Shown: positions 11,475 to 25,700 of the stretch, piece by piece
How positions within the stretch are numbered: the stretch's first letter is position 1
Layout of the letters: every line of letters begins with the position of its first letter
NCBI GenBank assembly: GCA_030549495.1
Contig: JAUIRK010000459.1
Span: forward strand, 62,001-126,000
DNA: 64,000 nucleotides
Direction: 5' to 3'
DNA from: Nectonema munidae
Taxonomy: Eukaryota; Nematomorpha; Nectonematoida; Nectonematidae
The notes under the pieces: generated by a model
What the model was told of the DNA's origin: nothing
What the model saw: the letters and a program-made list of their open reading frames with translations, nothing else
Database searches by the model: none
Translations under genes and position numbers: made by a program

Positions 11475-13834
11475 TTGTTTATTTTTTATATTAGGATCAA
11501 TCTAAGTCTTTGTCATTGTTTTCTTTCACATAAAAATTTACTCACTCTCATTAAAAAGATACAATCATTATGGGACACCACGAAAGAAAAAAAAACAGTA
11601 GCATCTTGCCATAAAATAGATCGATTTCTTGCAAAACTTAGATCAGAAGACAATGATAAAGATGCTTGCAGAGATTAAATAAATTTCTACTATCTTACAA
11701 CTTCACAAATTACTAATGGATGTAACTCTTCAACAGCACAACCTGTTTTGACCAATATTTTACATCCTGCAAAAGTTTGTCATGATAATTGTGAACATAC
11801 AAGTAATTTTAATGATATAGGAAGAATTTATCTATCCACTGTAGAACCAAAGAAATTTTTTGAATTTATAAATCATTTGAGCTTTGCTCAAAAATATGAT
11901 CTGTTGTTTATGCACACTAAATCTCGTGAAAATGCAGTTTTTCCTACTCAGTTTCTTGGAGGTTCTTAAAGAAGTTTTCGAGTAGAATGGCTGAAACAGC
12001 ACAAGTGGATGCTTTATAGTGAAGTTGTTGACGGAGTTTTTTTGCATTGCTTGCTCAGTATTTGTTTCTAATCAACTAAGAGGTAAACTTATTAATAGGC
12101 CTTTTTGGACTGGGAACAAAAAAACGAAACTGTTAAGCAACATGAGCGTTGTTTGTATCATAAAAATTCCATGGAAAAAGCTAATTCTTTGAAGCAAGCA
12201 GTGGAAAAACCAAAAAGCAGTATGACTTCTCGGGTAAAAGAAAAAATATTGAACAAAATAGGAAAATTCTTAAATCTATGGCAAGAGCTGTACTATTTTG
12301 TGGAAGACAGGGTATTGCACTCAGAGGTGATGTAGAAGACATAAATTCTTCTACAAATCCGGGAAATTTTCTGGCGCTTCTTAAAGTAATGGCTGTTAAC
12401 GATAGTACACTTGCGCATCATCTTGACACTCCTGCAATGAAATCTGCAAAATACATCTCTGCTCGTACACAAAATGAGCTCATAGAAATAATAGGAAAAG
12501 ATATTATTTTGAAGGACATTATCAATGAGATGAATTCTTCTCCATTTTATTCCATATTAGCCAATAATCAAGAATTATTATCAAATTGCGCCAGATTTGT
12601 TGACAAGGAAAAAAACGTGGGAGAAGAATTTTGGACATTTTTAGCATTAGAAAGAATCACAGGAGAAATAATAGCAGAAAAAATCCTTGTGTTTTTGCAA
12701 GAAAAGGGCATTCCTGCTGGAAATATGCGTGGTCAAGGATATGATGGTGCTAAAAACATGTCTTCTGAACGTGTAGGCGCGCAGTCAAGAATAAATAAGA
12801 AGCTCCATTAGGCACTTATTTTCATTGTAATTCTCACTGTTTAAATCATGAAGTAATCACTCATTCTTCCTCAACACCTTATGTGCATAACATATTTGAT
12901 TCTTTAAAAAACTGTACTTTTTAAATAGCCCAAAAAGAAGTGGCGCTCTCGAGACGGTTATACTGAATATAGCCAAAGCAAGGAAAAGAAAAGAAAGCTG
13001 TTGTTAGATTTTTGCAAAACTCGATGGACAGAAAGACATAATGAATATAATCAATTTTACAGAAACTTTGTACACATTATCAATACTTTAGAAATGATAG
13101 GTCATAAGCCTCATTTTGATAAGTATGGGATTAATTTTGCGGATTGGGATGCGAGTAATCGCAGTAGTGCACAATAAATATTACACAGCATTACTTCTTT
13201 TAAATTCATCATTGTTTTCATGACCGTTTATCAATATCTATCTCATTTGTCTGTAGTTACAGTGAAGCTTCAAAGAAAAACTCTCGATATAATAGAAGCA
13301 TATGAAATTATATCTGAAATAATTTTATTGTATAAAAAAGAAAGAAATGAAATTGAAATAAATTTCAATGAAATTTGCAATGAAAGCCTCAATATGGCTG
13401 GCTAAGAAGATTGGTATTCACGCGGAGATGCCGCGAATTGTTTCAAGACAACAATTTCGAAGTAACGCCGAAGCAAACACTCCACGTGACTATTATTTGA
13501 GAAACGTTGTTATACCTTTTCTAGATCACATTATAATGTGTCTTAACGAAAAGGTTTCTTCTTCTGCAGTAATTTCAGCATCTTTCCTGGGCCCTTGTTC
13601 CTAGCGTTTTGTTGATGAAAAATGTTGATGTGAATGAGGCTGTGGAAAAATACACAAATGATTTACCTTGTCCAGAATTATTCTCAAATGAGTTGCAACG
13701 CTGGAAAAACTAATTTTAGTCATGTTCTTTTACGCACGTTGAATCTGGGCAATAAACATCTCAATCACTTGAAACTCAGAAATTCCATAAATATTAAAAA
13801 AATTATGAAAAAATTGTGTATCAGTTATTATTAA
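11475..13834 (+). pseudogene. Decayed hAT transposase gene (ZMYM/P52rIPK-like type)
   Basis: Successive plus-strand blocks reproduce the order of a hAT transposase of the zinc-finger MYM / '52 kDa repressor' type. First comes an N-terminal Lys-rich part (11560-11678), then a TTF-like region (11748-12330). The best block is 12278-12811: CGRQGIALRGDVEDINSSTN, ALLKVMAVND, FYSILANNQELL, FVDKEKNVGEEF and GQGYDGAKNMSS. Downstream are CKTRWTERHNEYNQF near 13010-13060, then QQFRSNAEANTPRDYYLRNV near 13440-13510 and LDHIIMCLNEKVSSSAV. The frame changes several times and an in-frame stop ends the main block at 12809. I see no C-terminal dimerisation block (ERSFS-type), so it is 3'-truncated as well as frameshifted. 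No terminal inverted repeats were found at the edges. Confidence 0.8.
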
Positions 13835-16800
13835 ATATTGTGTTTTTTTTCAACTTTATAATATTAGTTATTAGTGGTTTTCCTTTTAACATTTGATTGT
13901 AAAATATTCCTGTCTACCATTCAATATTTTTTATGACTAACATTCTTTTTTATTTCTTTCTTTTTTTCTATTTCCTATTTTTATTATTAATATTATTTAT
14001 TAATTATCATAACAAGTATTGTTATAAATATTAATCTTTGTTAACTATTATTTCAACTAATAAATTTTATTATCCCGGAAAAATCACTTAGTTTCTTCCT
14101 GAATGTTTTCTGAACAAAGACTTCTCGATGGATAATTTTCTTTTCACTTAGACATGACTTCTAAGATTGCTAAAAATTTTTTGCTTGTTGCCTTGCCAAC
14201 TATATGGAAATGCCAACCTCCTCAATCTTTATTATGCTTTCTTTTTTATTTTAATAATAAATTTCTTTCTTTCTTCATTATAATTGCATAAAATACCTAA
14301 AATGTCTAAATTATTTTAAAATGTTTTTAAATTTTGAAAGTTTGTATAAATTCTTATATTTTCTAAAAATGTATCCATTTGTCACCAGCGCTTCACATAT
14401 GATGCGTCGGTTTCATGCACAAAAAAGTAAACATTTCAGTAAAAAAGCAAGAATAATCTTTTTTTTCTGTTATTCCAACATGGGGTGAGGAATACGGGTT
14501 TTAAAACAACTTTGGAAACATTGCCACAAAGGTCATAAGAGAAAAAAATTTAATGGTCAAAAAAGGGTTAAGGAACTTTCATTCACAGTTTTTCCCATTC
14601 TCTTAAAGCAGGAGTGTCAAACTTGCTGCCCACATTAAGCCGCAAGTAGCCGTTATTAACTACAAATTAGCTATTTTAAACAGCTATTTTTATATATACA
14701 GGAAACAAAAACTTCTCATAGAAAAAGATTGACAGACCAACACATGGTATTTCTAGCCAAAGTTCAAATGGCATGGCATAAAAACCAGTCATTTTTAAAT
14801 CCGAAAAGATGTAAAATTTGAGGGCAAAAAAAATGAAAAAGGATTGATTTGTTTTAAAAAAATAAATTTGGGATTTTAGTGCATTATGGTATTATTGTAG
14901 TTATTATTTTTATCCTCAAAGATAAATTTGCTTTGTTATCTTGGTAAATAAAATACAAAGTGTGCAACTTGAATTCTCATTTGTGGTCAGTATGGCATTG
15001 CTGCGTAGTTTGAATTAGACATCACCACCATTAATTTTGAATTTGAAGCCATCCAACATTATGGACTTTCTGGGACCGTTTAATTAAAGATATCACACGT
15101 ATTGTCTTTTTCCATTCTGTTTTTTTTTCTTTTTCAATTTTAAACGATTTTTTTTCGATTCTATTTTGTCTCTCTAAAATACAAAACAGAATACAAAAAA
15201 AGAGAAAATATAATAGAAAAATTTAGAATTGAAAAAAGACACGAAATAAACTAAATCTCGTATTTATATATATACTACACGGTTACAATTGGCATAAAAT
15301 TTTGCATTTTATGTCTCTAATTCACTTGAACAATACGAACGTTTAAAAAAAGAATAAAAAAAAGATATGCATTGTATATATCAAGGCACTTATTTGAACG
15401 CTTTTCTATGAATTGCTATCCATCTTCTTTTGCAGAAAATTATTCCCCTCAATATTTTTTAACGAAACTTTTGGAACTGGTATTTAAATTTTGGCTTTGT
15501 TGAAAAATATTTATTTACTATTTTTTAATCATTACTTATACTTCCTTTCTACCATTCCAAAAAGAACATTTCTTTTACTTCCAATACTTTCTTATATTTT
15601 AATATGCAATTTTACAGTATGTATAATTTTTAACATTATAAAATTAGTGATTTTTTCACACTAATAATGGCATTGTGACATTTTGAAAAGCTTTATGTTT
15701 TCCAAATGACAGGGTGGAAGAAGTCTTCAAGGAAAAGATTAGCAATAAAAGTATCATTTTTTGATTCAATCTTAATAAAATTTGAAAGATTTTTCAGCCT
15801 TGTTATCGGTTGGTGTAGCAGAGATTTTTTTGTTTTTTTTTAAAAATTGAGAATTATCTCTCATATGCCATCCTCAAGCAAATGCCTGATGAACGCTGCA
15901 GACTTCGATTTAGGAAAAGTATTTAATATGGAATGGAAAAACTTTGTTTTTTCAAAATTTCCTACTTAATTGCTTCTTCATGCAAAGACACGCATGCATG
16001 TTATGTATAAATTTTTTTAGCATATATTACAAATATACAAATATGTATAGAAATACCTACACACACACAATGTACTTTTATCACTATACTCATACATACA
16101 CGTATATATATATATCAGAATCATATAGGAAAAATGATTATTTTTACTTTTGTTTTCTGAGACATCACAAATGACTTTTTGTATGAGAGAAATGTGTGAC
16201 CATTTTACCTAAAGGTATTTTACCAACACTTGCACTGGCGTATATGTGTGACTTTGTCTGTACTTCTGTATTCGTATTCCTTTGTATTTCTTGAATCTCT
16301 CACTTCTGAGTAAGTCATACAAAATATTTATGAGCGAATGCGACATTTTTTGTGTGCTTTTGATCTTTGATTTTGTTGAGTTTGTGTCGGAATCAAGCTA
16401 ATGAAAAATGTTAACTGAGATTGAATGTTATATTTATATTAACCCATAAATTTCTGTCACCATTTTGGTATACCGACTAAAGAAATGAAAATTTGAAGAG
16501 AAATGTCATTCCTTAAAAATATTTATTCACTTTTCTTCACAAATATTTTAACTAGATTGCACAATACAATTGTGTGAATTTGGGACTCTCTCATTAAAAT
16601 TATGCGAACACTTTCTCAGTTTGTTAAAAAATTTATCCATAAAAATACCTTTTCTTCTTTTTATTGCGCCAAGCACATTTCAAGCGCATAACAACTTGTT
16701 TAAACAGAAGGTTACTTCGAGATTTTTGTTTTTTTTATTATCGAAATAGAATACAAATTTTTACCAATTTTTTACCAACGAATATTGACAAATATTGAGT

Positions 16801-16921
16801 GATGCTTTATTTTAGAGAATATTGTAAAGAACTTAGGAATTCTGGGTACTGAAACAGTAAAAATGTTTAACTCCATTTTTTTACTGAATTTTTCCACCCA
16901 TTATGAGTGGTGCGTCTAGAG
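13835..16921. other. AT-rich intergenic DNA
   Basis: No gene recognised. A hAT-like end occurs at 14609, and simple (CA)n/(TA)n sequence at about 16060-16115. The ORF at 15944-16174 is a product of that simple sequence. Confidence 0.5.
14609..14700 (+). mobile_element. Solitary hAT-like terminus
   Basis: Begins CAGGAGTGTCAAACTTGCTG, close to the widespread hAT end CAGGGGTGTCAAACT. It continues with GC-richer GCCGCAAGTAGCCGT and an eroded interior. No opposite end or target duplication was found. Confidence 0.4.
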
Positions 16922-17170
16922 CAGGGATAGGCTAACTTTTTTAACCGCCGACCCTTCATAGAACATTTGTCTTCACATCGACCCCCACCCCACATAGAAA
17001 TGTTTCATAAATCCCATATACTATACAATGTCCTAAGCTATGTTGTAAGAGAAAAAGAAGATTTACTACTACTCTAAAGTAAAAAAGCATAGCACAATTT
17101 GGTAAGTTTGTCTATCTAATCGACCCCTAAAATCTGTTATCGACCTCTAGGGATCAATATCAACCACTTT
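16922..17170 (+). mobile_element. Eroded hAT-like MITE
   Basis: Begins CAGGGATAGGCTAACTTTTT followed by CCGCCGACCC, a typical hAT-type terminus. It continues to a second ATCGACC/TCGACC-rich block at about 17120-17160. The right terminus has decayed. Confidence 0.4.
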
Positions 17171-18353
17171 CTTTAGTCATCTTATATCATTTTTAGTTAA
17201 ATTTTCTTTTTTTCAATTCAATTTTTTCTTTGGTCAATACTAAATTCTCTTTTTTCATCTATGATCAGTTTTATTTCGATTCTATGCAGCTTTACAATCC
17301 TATTTCATATTTCTGAAGGAGCACAAAGCAAGAGTCCATTTTTTAATTAGTGTAAATAAAATTTCTACACAATTTTAAAATAATTTTGACTACTCGTTTG
17401 TTATATTCGTTTATTAGGTTTTACCTATGAATACCAAACAGCCCAATTGATCTTCGAACATTATAAGCATATATTTATATGTATTTTAAGTATTATATCA
17501 AACAAACTTTATAATCAATTCTCTCAAATATTAAATTAGAGTCGATTACTTACATTTTATAAAATTTTTACAATTAGACTCATTGAATAGATACACACCA
17601 AATAAAATTTATTAAATTAATATAAGGTCATTTTAAAGGTGACTAAGAAATATAAATCTACTTGAGCAAATAGGAAAAATGTCTCAAAGATCAGGACACA
17701 ATTAAACTTTCTCTTTTCTCGCTCAAATCTGCCTCTTTGACAACTATAAAATCATTAAAACAAAATCAGTGAAAAAATGTTATTATAACCAGTTAAATTG
17801 ATAGGTAGTCGGTCATCAATTGACGATGTTCCTTTCAATATTACAGAAACATAGAAAGTTAAAATTGAAATAAATTCCTTTTGGTAATCCTTTACTATCC
17901 GGTCAAGTCAATCAAAAAAATTTGTGAAGCACTGATTGACTCTTTGAGTGTCAGTCATTTATAAATGTAGATAAATATACATATATACACTGTACATTGT
18001 ATTGAAATTGGTTTGATGCATTGCAGCAATTACTTGTACACTTCAATGATTGAACATTTGGCAAATCGATTAACAAATTTTATCTCAAAGTTGGAATTAT
18101 GGGGCTCTGTTTAAAATGATAAATTCGACAGATAAAAAGGAAATTTTGGAATGATGTGATGCTCATAATGTTATTTTAAATACATTAGAATGCACTGACT
18201 GTTAACAAAGCTCATTTATTGTAATATTTCATCATATTCTCAAATAAATACTTCACCTTTTTGAAACCATAGTATAAGCACAATGAACTTTCTCGCCAAG
18301 CTTCCACATGTGATCATACCTTCATTTCGTTAAAGTTTATATTATTCTCAATT
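17171..18353. other. AT-rich intergenic DNA
   Basis: I see no gene, RNA or clear repeat here. Confidence 0.5.
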
Positions 18354-18649
18354 TTGAAGAGTCATTCATTACCTGATTTGAAAGAATATTGTGATAAATT
18401 TGTTGTTAGCCATCATCGTATGGCCTATTTCGCTTGTATTCTTTTTATGGGCCAAACAAAAGATCAGAAAATTTGCCACAAAAAGAGTTTTTTGCGTACT
18501 GCAATCGGAAGAAGAATATTCTTTATAAATATTGTTTTTCGTTTGGTGATGTTAGAACTAGATACCCTAAGTACAAAATATTTACTGTAAGATTTATCAA
18601 CTGTTATGATGTCATAAATGATGGACTGGACTGCCCATAATGCCGTAAC
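18354..18649 (+). other. Coding-like segment left of the hAT insertion
   Basis: Two overlapping plus frames give protein-like sequence (HHRMAYFACILFMGQTKDQK in one, RFINCYDVINDGLDC in the other). With the hAT element and one target duplication taken out of the alignment, this side abuts 19984-20347, which is also coding-like. I do not recognise the protein. It may be an old repeat-borne gene or a host pseudogene. Confidence 0.35.
18642..18649. repeat. 8-bp target-site duplication (left)
   Basis: GCCGTAAC, repeated exactly at 19976-19983. Eight bases is the diagnostic duplication length for hAT. Confidence 0.9.
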
Positions 18650-19975
18650 CAGGGCTTTGGAGCCGGAGTGGGAGCTGGAGCCGGAGCCCCTGGAGCCGTA
18701 ATATTCTGTCAGTAAGAGCCGGAGTTGGAGCCGGAGTCACAAATTTTAATGTGCGGCTCCCTCTTACCGGCTCTTACTGACAGAATATTGGCAACAAAAA
18801 AGACAAAGCTTCATGAAATTATTAAAAGACGCTCCGGTAAAGTAACTATTTTGGATCAATCTACCAGATGGTGTAGTACCTATGTTATGATAAAGCGCTT
18901 ACTTGAATTAAAATCCGTTTTATTAGACACGGCAGATACTGATGTATCTCTTACGGAATCATTCTGGAACCAAACGAAATGTTTAGAAAGGTTACTATAT
19001 CAACCTTATGTAATAACCAAAAAACTTCAGAGCGAAGATTTAACTCCTGGTCAATTTTTTGAAGAATGGAGATCCTTAATATTTTTTTTCTCTAATGTTA
19101 AAAGCTTGGTTGCAAACGAAATAAGAAGTTTGATGGTAAGAAGGGAATGCAATTTACTTCAAAATGAATTTCTGCTTGCTGGAATTTATCTTGATCCAAG
19201 GTACAGATGTCTACTTTCGCTTGAACAAATATCAAAAGCCAGAGAGTCTGTCAAAAATATTATGTGTAAAATGAGAACAGCCTCTCTTTAAAGCGATTTT
19301 TTAGCATTGCAAGAATATTCGAAATCTGTGGGGGAATCTTCGTCCAGTAGTTCTTCACCTCTATATGAATTCGAAGAGATAACTTTTGATTTTGAGAAAG
19401 TTCTTGACAAGCAACAAAAAAGACAATCAAGAAAAAAACGCTTAAAAAATCAGTTTCGTCAACAATATCTGATTTTGAACTTCAGATCAAAAAATCTTTT
19501 TCTGAAATTGAAAAATTTGACCGTTTTCGAATTAGTCTAGTGATGAAGCAATTAAAAGTTATCCTGAAATTATTAAAGACGAAGCTAAAATTATAACTGC
19601 TTTGCCTACAACACAAGTAAGTGTGGAACGCCTTTTTTCGGCTTTAAAAATTTTGAAATCAGATTTACGTAGTAGTCTCAAAGAGGACATTTTAGAAGCA
19701 ATTTTTTCTCTAATGTTTTTTTTAAGAACAAACACATATAAATAAAGTTTTGAAATATTTGTCTAATTGGAAACGATATAAAGCTTAAACTTTATGTATA
19801 ATAATTAAGAATAGTATACTTTTGTATAAATAAACCGAACTTTATGTATAACTGAAAGAAATCACAATAAATATTGAAAATATACTTGGAGCCGGAGTAG
19901 GAGCGGGAGCCGTAGTCAAAAAATCTATGCTCCGGAGCCGGAGTTAAGCAATTTTGAGAAGGCTCCGAAGCCCTG
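18650..19975 (+). mobile_element. hAT element, 1326 bp, ends intact
   Basis: The termini CAGGGCTTTGGAGCC and GGCTCCGAAGCCCTG are inverted repeats with one mismatch, flanked by the perfect 8-bp duplication GCCGTAAC. Both ends are rich in GGAGCCGGAG motifs. A perfect 23-bp inverted repeat sits just inside the left end (18700-18722 against 18767-18789). The interior keeps the C-terminal half of a transposase, including an ERLFSALKILKSDLRSSL dimerisation block at about 19626-19690. The N-terminal half, with the BED finger and first catalytic Asp, is missing, so the copy is internally deleted and non-autonomous. The perfect duplication suggests a fairly recent insertion. Confidence 0.92.
18725..19291 (+). 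pseudogene. hAT transposase remnant, middle part
   Basis: A 188-codon open frame inside the hAT element. From about residue 25 it reads as hAT: KRRSGKVTILDQSTRWCSTY (the RW block), then ERLLYQPYVITKKLQSEDLT, a Trp-rich FEEWRSL segment and LAGIYLDPRY, the conserved LDPR block that precedes the last catalytic Glu region. The start of the ORF lies in the GGAGCC-rich terminus, so no native start codon survives. The frame ends at 19291, and the dimerisation block continues downstream in other frames to about 19743. Confidence 0.8.
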
Positions 19976-19983
19976 GCCGTAAC
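19976..19983. repeat. 8-bp target-site duplication (right)
   Basis: GCCGTAAC, exact partner of 18642-18649. Confidence 0.9.
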
Positions 19984-20347
19984 CATCAATGAACAACTAG
20001 TAAAATTTCTAGAGAGTTGCCCTATTAGAATATATAATCTCAGAAAAGCAAAGCATTATGTAATAAAATTTAATTCAAACACTTTTTATCCAATGAAATC
20101 GCAAATTTACGCCTCAGGTCTGGTTGACAAAGAATATTTCTCAAGTTTAGAAATATGTAGATTCCTGATAGTAAATTATAACTTACCAGTTGGTTGTGAC
20201 ACATCACCTGTCTTAATAGAGTGGGCACTCAATTATAATCTAAACGTCTGGCGCAATAAATTGGATCCACCGTTTCGTGCCGAAAATTTGGAAGCGAATT
20301 TATGTGGTTTAAATTTACTTCATATAAAAATAAGCCTAGAAGTTTGA
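19984..20347 (+). other. Coding-like segment right of the hAT insertion
   Basis: An open plus frame starts in the target duplication and runs about 120 codons to 20347: INEQLVKFLESCPIRIYNLR, then VIKFNSNTFYPMKSQIYASG and PVLIEWALNYNLNVWRNKLD. It is protein-like and unassigned. Its join with 18354-18649 suggests the hAT landed in a pre-existing coding-like unit. The ORF at 20302-20529 is an overlapping frame with no recognised family. Confidence 0.35.
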
Positions 20348-22257
<1,910 letters not shown>

Positions 22258-22405
22258 ATTTGTTAGGCATTCACCACCATCACTAACTGTTGACTGGGTC
22301 GTGCCTCCCAAAGTAACCTGACTTTTATAACTCACTCTATATTCATTTTGTTCAGGCTAGAAAAGATCGTCATAAAATGGAGGTTATGCTAATTGAGAAA
22401 AAGAA

Positions 22406-22769
22406 ATGAATATAAAATGGCTGTTACTCACAATCTTTAGACAGATATGCTTTTGTATTGGGGATCTTCCATCACTGAAAATAGGCTGTTTCAGAGACAA
22501 CTTTCCGAAGAGTCGTGATTTTCCTAAAGAAATCATCGATGTTGCGAACATCACAAATAAACTATGTGCTCGCGTATGCTCAAACCTTGGCTACCTCTAT
22601 TCCGCTACGCAATGGAGCAGTAGCTGTTATTGTGGTAACACATATGGGCAATATGGCTTTTCACAAAACTGTTATTTACCTTGTATTGGAAACACTTCTG
22701 ATATTTGTGGTGGTCACAACGCTAATTCTGTTTACAAAACCAACATCGTACTTCATAAACAATACCTTG
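22406..22769 (+). CDS. RTK exon 1: signal peptide and WSC1
   Basis: Codes for residues 1-121 plus one base. MNIKWLLLTIFRQICFCIG is a plausible signal peptide. The WSC domain starts at GCFRD (27-31) and carries the eight expected cysteines (28, 54, 58, 74, 76, 89, 93, 101), with CYCGNTYG and ICGGHNANSVY as family hallmarks. The donor is TTG|GTAAAC (phase 1). The frame reads on to 22822 without a splice, but that extension has no domain, and the phase-1 join to 26180 completes a Gly codon exactly at the start of WSC2. The second ORF at 22515-22850 is a shadow. Confidence 0.88.
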
Positions 22770-25700
22770 GTAAACACTTTTATTTTCATAAACTTAATCT
22801 CTGGCGTCAGCAAATTTTTTAAAACATTTAATAAATCAATTTTGGGCTAAGGTCAGACACCTCAAAAATATGCCAAAACATTCAAAAATACTCCAAAAAA
22901 CAATAAATAGTATGACGTAGTGAAAATGGTCTATCAAACTACTTATTAAATACTGGAATTACCAAAAAGTGTTCTGATTTTTTAAATAAGTATACATCCT
23001 TTAGAAAAATTATTATTTTTTTATATTGTAGTATCATTATTCGTTACCTTCTGAAGAGAAAAAATTGTGAAGATACGCTATACTTTCAATTTTATGCTTG
23101 ATTTACAAATGTTTAAACCATTTTTTTTATTTATTTCTTTTCTCTGCGTTACTAATACGATAACTAAGTGGATAGTTAAAAATGGATAATTCTCGAGTAC
23201 GGAAGAAATCTTTGCTTTTAGCTCAACTTTCTTTTATTTGCAAACATATTTTTATCTTGAACTTTTTCATATTCGCTTCTGTCTTTCTAAATTCTTTGTT
23301 AATTAAGCCATGTTGTGTTTTGCCTTCTTCCATTTGGAAGTTTAAAACGACGTGGTAATGAACAAAAAGGTTTGGAAGGGATGATGAAATGAAAACAACT
23401 AAGCTAATCGAAATCTAACTATCTAAAGCTGATTAGTTTCACCTGGATGTAGAAATATTACATCATCATCTTCTTCTTTGCCTACACCTTGTCCTCAAGT
23501 TGTGAGTCGGAGGCCAAAATCCCAATCTTCCTCTTCGTTCTGTCCTGAGCATGACATTCTTCCAATTCAATTTTGGCTAGCCTCTTTTTAATTCCATCTT
23601 TTGAAAGGATCCTTTTTTCTCTATCTTTTCTTTTCTAAGAACATGCCCAAAGCATCGAAGTATACTTCGTTCATTCCCGCTCATCACGATAACCATAACA
23701 TTACTCCTTTTTCTATCCTCTTCATTCTTGATGTGATCTTTCAATGAGACTCCTATAATTTCCTCAGCATACTCATTTCGGTTGTTGCAAATCTCATCTT
23801 TCTTCCTTAAACTCCGACCCTCTTCTCCATATGTCATGGCTGGTCTTATAATTCGTGCTTTAACTTTTTTTCACTTCATCCAGCTAGCGTTTATTCGTGC
23901 GTGTACATCTTTTTCGCAGCTTCCTTGTTTGGGATCTATATTCACTATTCTACTTGTTCGTTTCTGCACTATTCTTTCAAAAAGTTTGAATGCGTGCTCC
24001 AACAGCTTTAGCATTCCAAAATCTCTTCCTTCTTTTTATATATGAGTACAATCAAGCTCCTTTCCTAGTCATTTGAAATTCTCTCATTTATTCATACTTC
24101 GTTCAGCAACTCCGTCATCCATTTTACGCCCATTTTGCACCCAGCTTTCAACATATCTATAGTTACTTCACTTATTCCAGAAGCTTTATTATCCTCCATT
24201 TTGATTATAGTGTTTTCAATTTCATTTTGCTCTATTTTTTCTGCTCCTCCTACACTTATTCCTTGTTCATTTGAAGAAGTTCTTCAAAATACTCTTCCCA
24301 TCTTTCCCCGATCTCAATGTTGTCAAGTAAAATTTCCTTACCCCCCCCCTCCTCTTTGTTTCTCGGTAGTTTTTAAAAGCACACTTTTTTCTCTAAGAGC
24401 ATTTTTACATCCTCCCTCCACCACCAAGATTCTCTTTCCTTTACTTTACATCCTTTTCTTCTACCTAAAACATTTTCGCTTGCTCCAATTAGATTTATGT
24501 TTATTTTTTTCCCACTTTTCCTCAACCGAATCTTCTTTACAAAGACTCACATTATTATAGTTTATAAGAGCATTTCCATCATATTAGAACGATATTAGCA
24601 AAACTCATCATCATATATGAATATAATATCTACGATGCAACACTTAAAATAAAAAAAAAGGCAATTTCACAACTATATAAATATGGGGCGTGAGTAGGGT
24701 TGGTTAGATGCTGGATCCGATAACTCAAGGTCTTCGGTTCGATCCTGCATCAAGCATGTTTTCCTCATAGTTCGATACAAGCGGCGCAATTGTGCCTTCT
24801 CGATGAAAACACCCTATGGTACCTTTACCTATAAAGGTTGAACAAAAGTGGTAAAATTAAAATTGACCATCATATAGCAATATTACATCAATGTATGTAA
24901 ATTGAGAGATTTACGATATTTTTCTGTTATGCCAGACTTAAAAATCTCTATCTTTTAAGAAGATTTTCCAGTCAGATGTTTTACCTCATCGAAAGTTAAC
25001 CTACTAATAAAATTACTCAATTTACCATGATTCAATTGTGTTTTAATCACCAAGAATAGTAAAGTTATGCATTGTTACAAACATTTAATGTAGTTACAGT
25101 AACCACATTTTGTTTTCAGTGAAGGTTTCCTTCTTCTTAATTCACTTGCCTTCTAGTGTCATTAGTTATCGTATGTAGACATTGCCCCCTAAATTTTTTT
25201 GCCTACCTCCTCCCATTTTCTGTAGTTCTTGATTAATTTTGCAAAAAGAATGAGAAACTTTTTTAAGTTTATGATTTAGTTTAAATAATGTTATTTTTAT
25301 AAAAAATTTATGTTTAATATAATACCATAAAGATCCATGTGTGGCAAAAAATTTTTTTAATATATATCGTTGAATGCCGATACTATAACTTTCTTATATG
25401 CATAATTTGATAAAAATGATAAGAAAGACACAGATTAAACTTTCTATTCTAAAAGTAACAGGAACTAAAAATATATTTAAAAATTTTTTCTTCCCACAGA
25501 TCCTATTTTTTCCTTCCACAATTAAGATAAGTTTAATTTATGGTATTCTATTTAAACATAATTTTTTTTTAAGGTTAAGTTAAAATATCTCTTATTAGTA
25601 ACAGAGGTATATTAGAAAATGTACTATGATTCTTTTTTAAAACTCTTAAACATCGCTATAGTATCACTATAACATAGAGATAATTTAAAATGGCCTTTCT

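Noticed and set aside
22515-22850. 111-aa plus ORF overlapping RTK exon 1
   Set aside because: Alternative frame of the WSC1 exon; no domain.
24135-24560. 141-aa plus ORF, Ser/Phe/Leu-rich, membrane-like
   Set aside because: Antisense to LINE linker and reverse-transcriptase sequence; the hydrophobicity is a by-product.
24700-24760. Possible tRNA gene
   Set aside because: A and B boxes are recognisable but the arms do not pair as in a tRNA, and the sequence continues into a SINE body present elsewhere.
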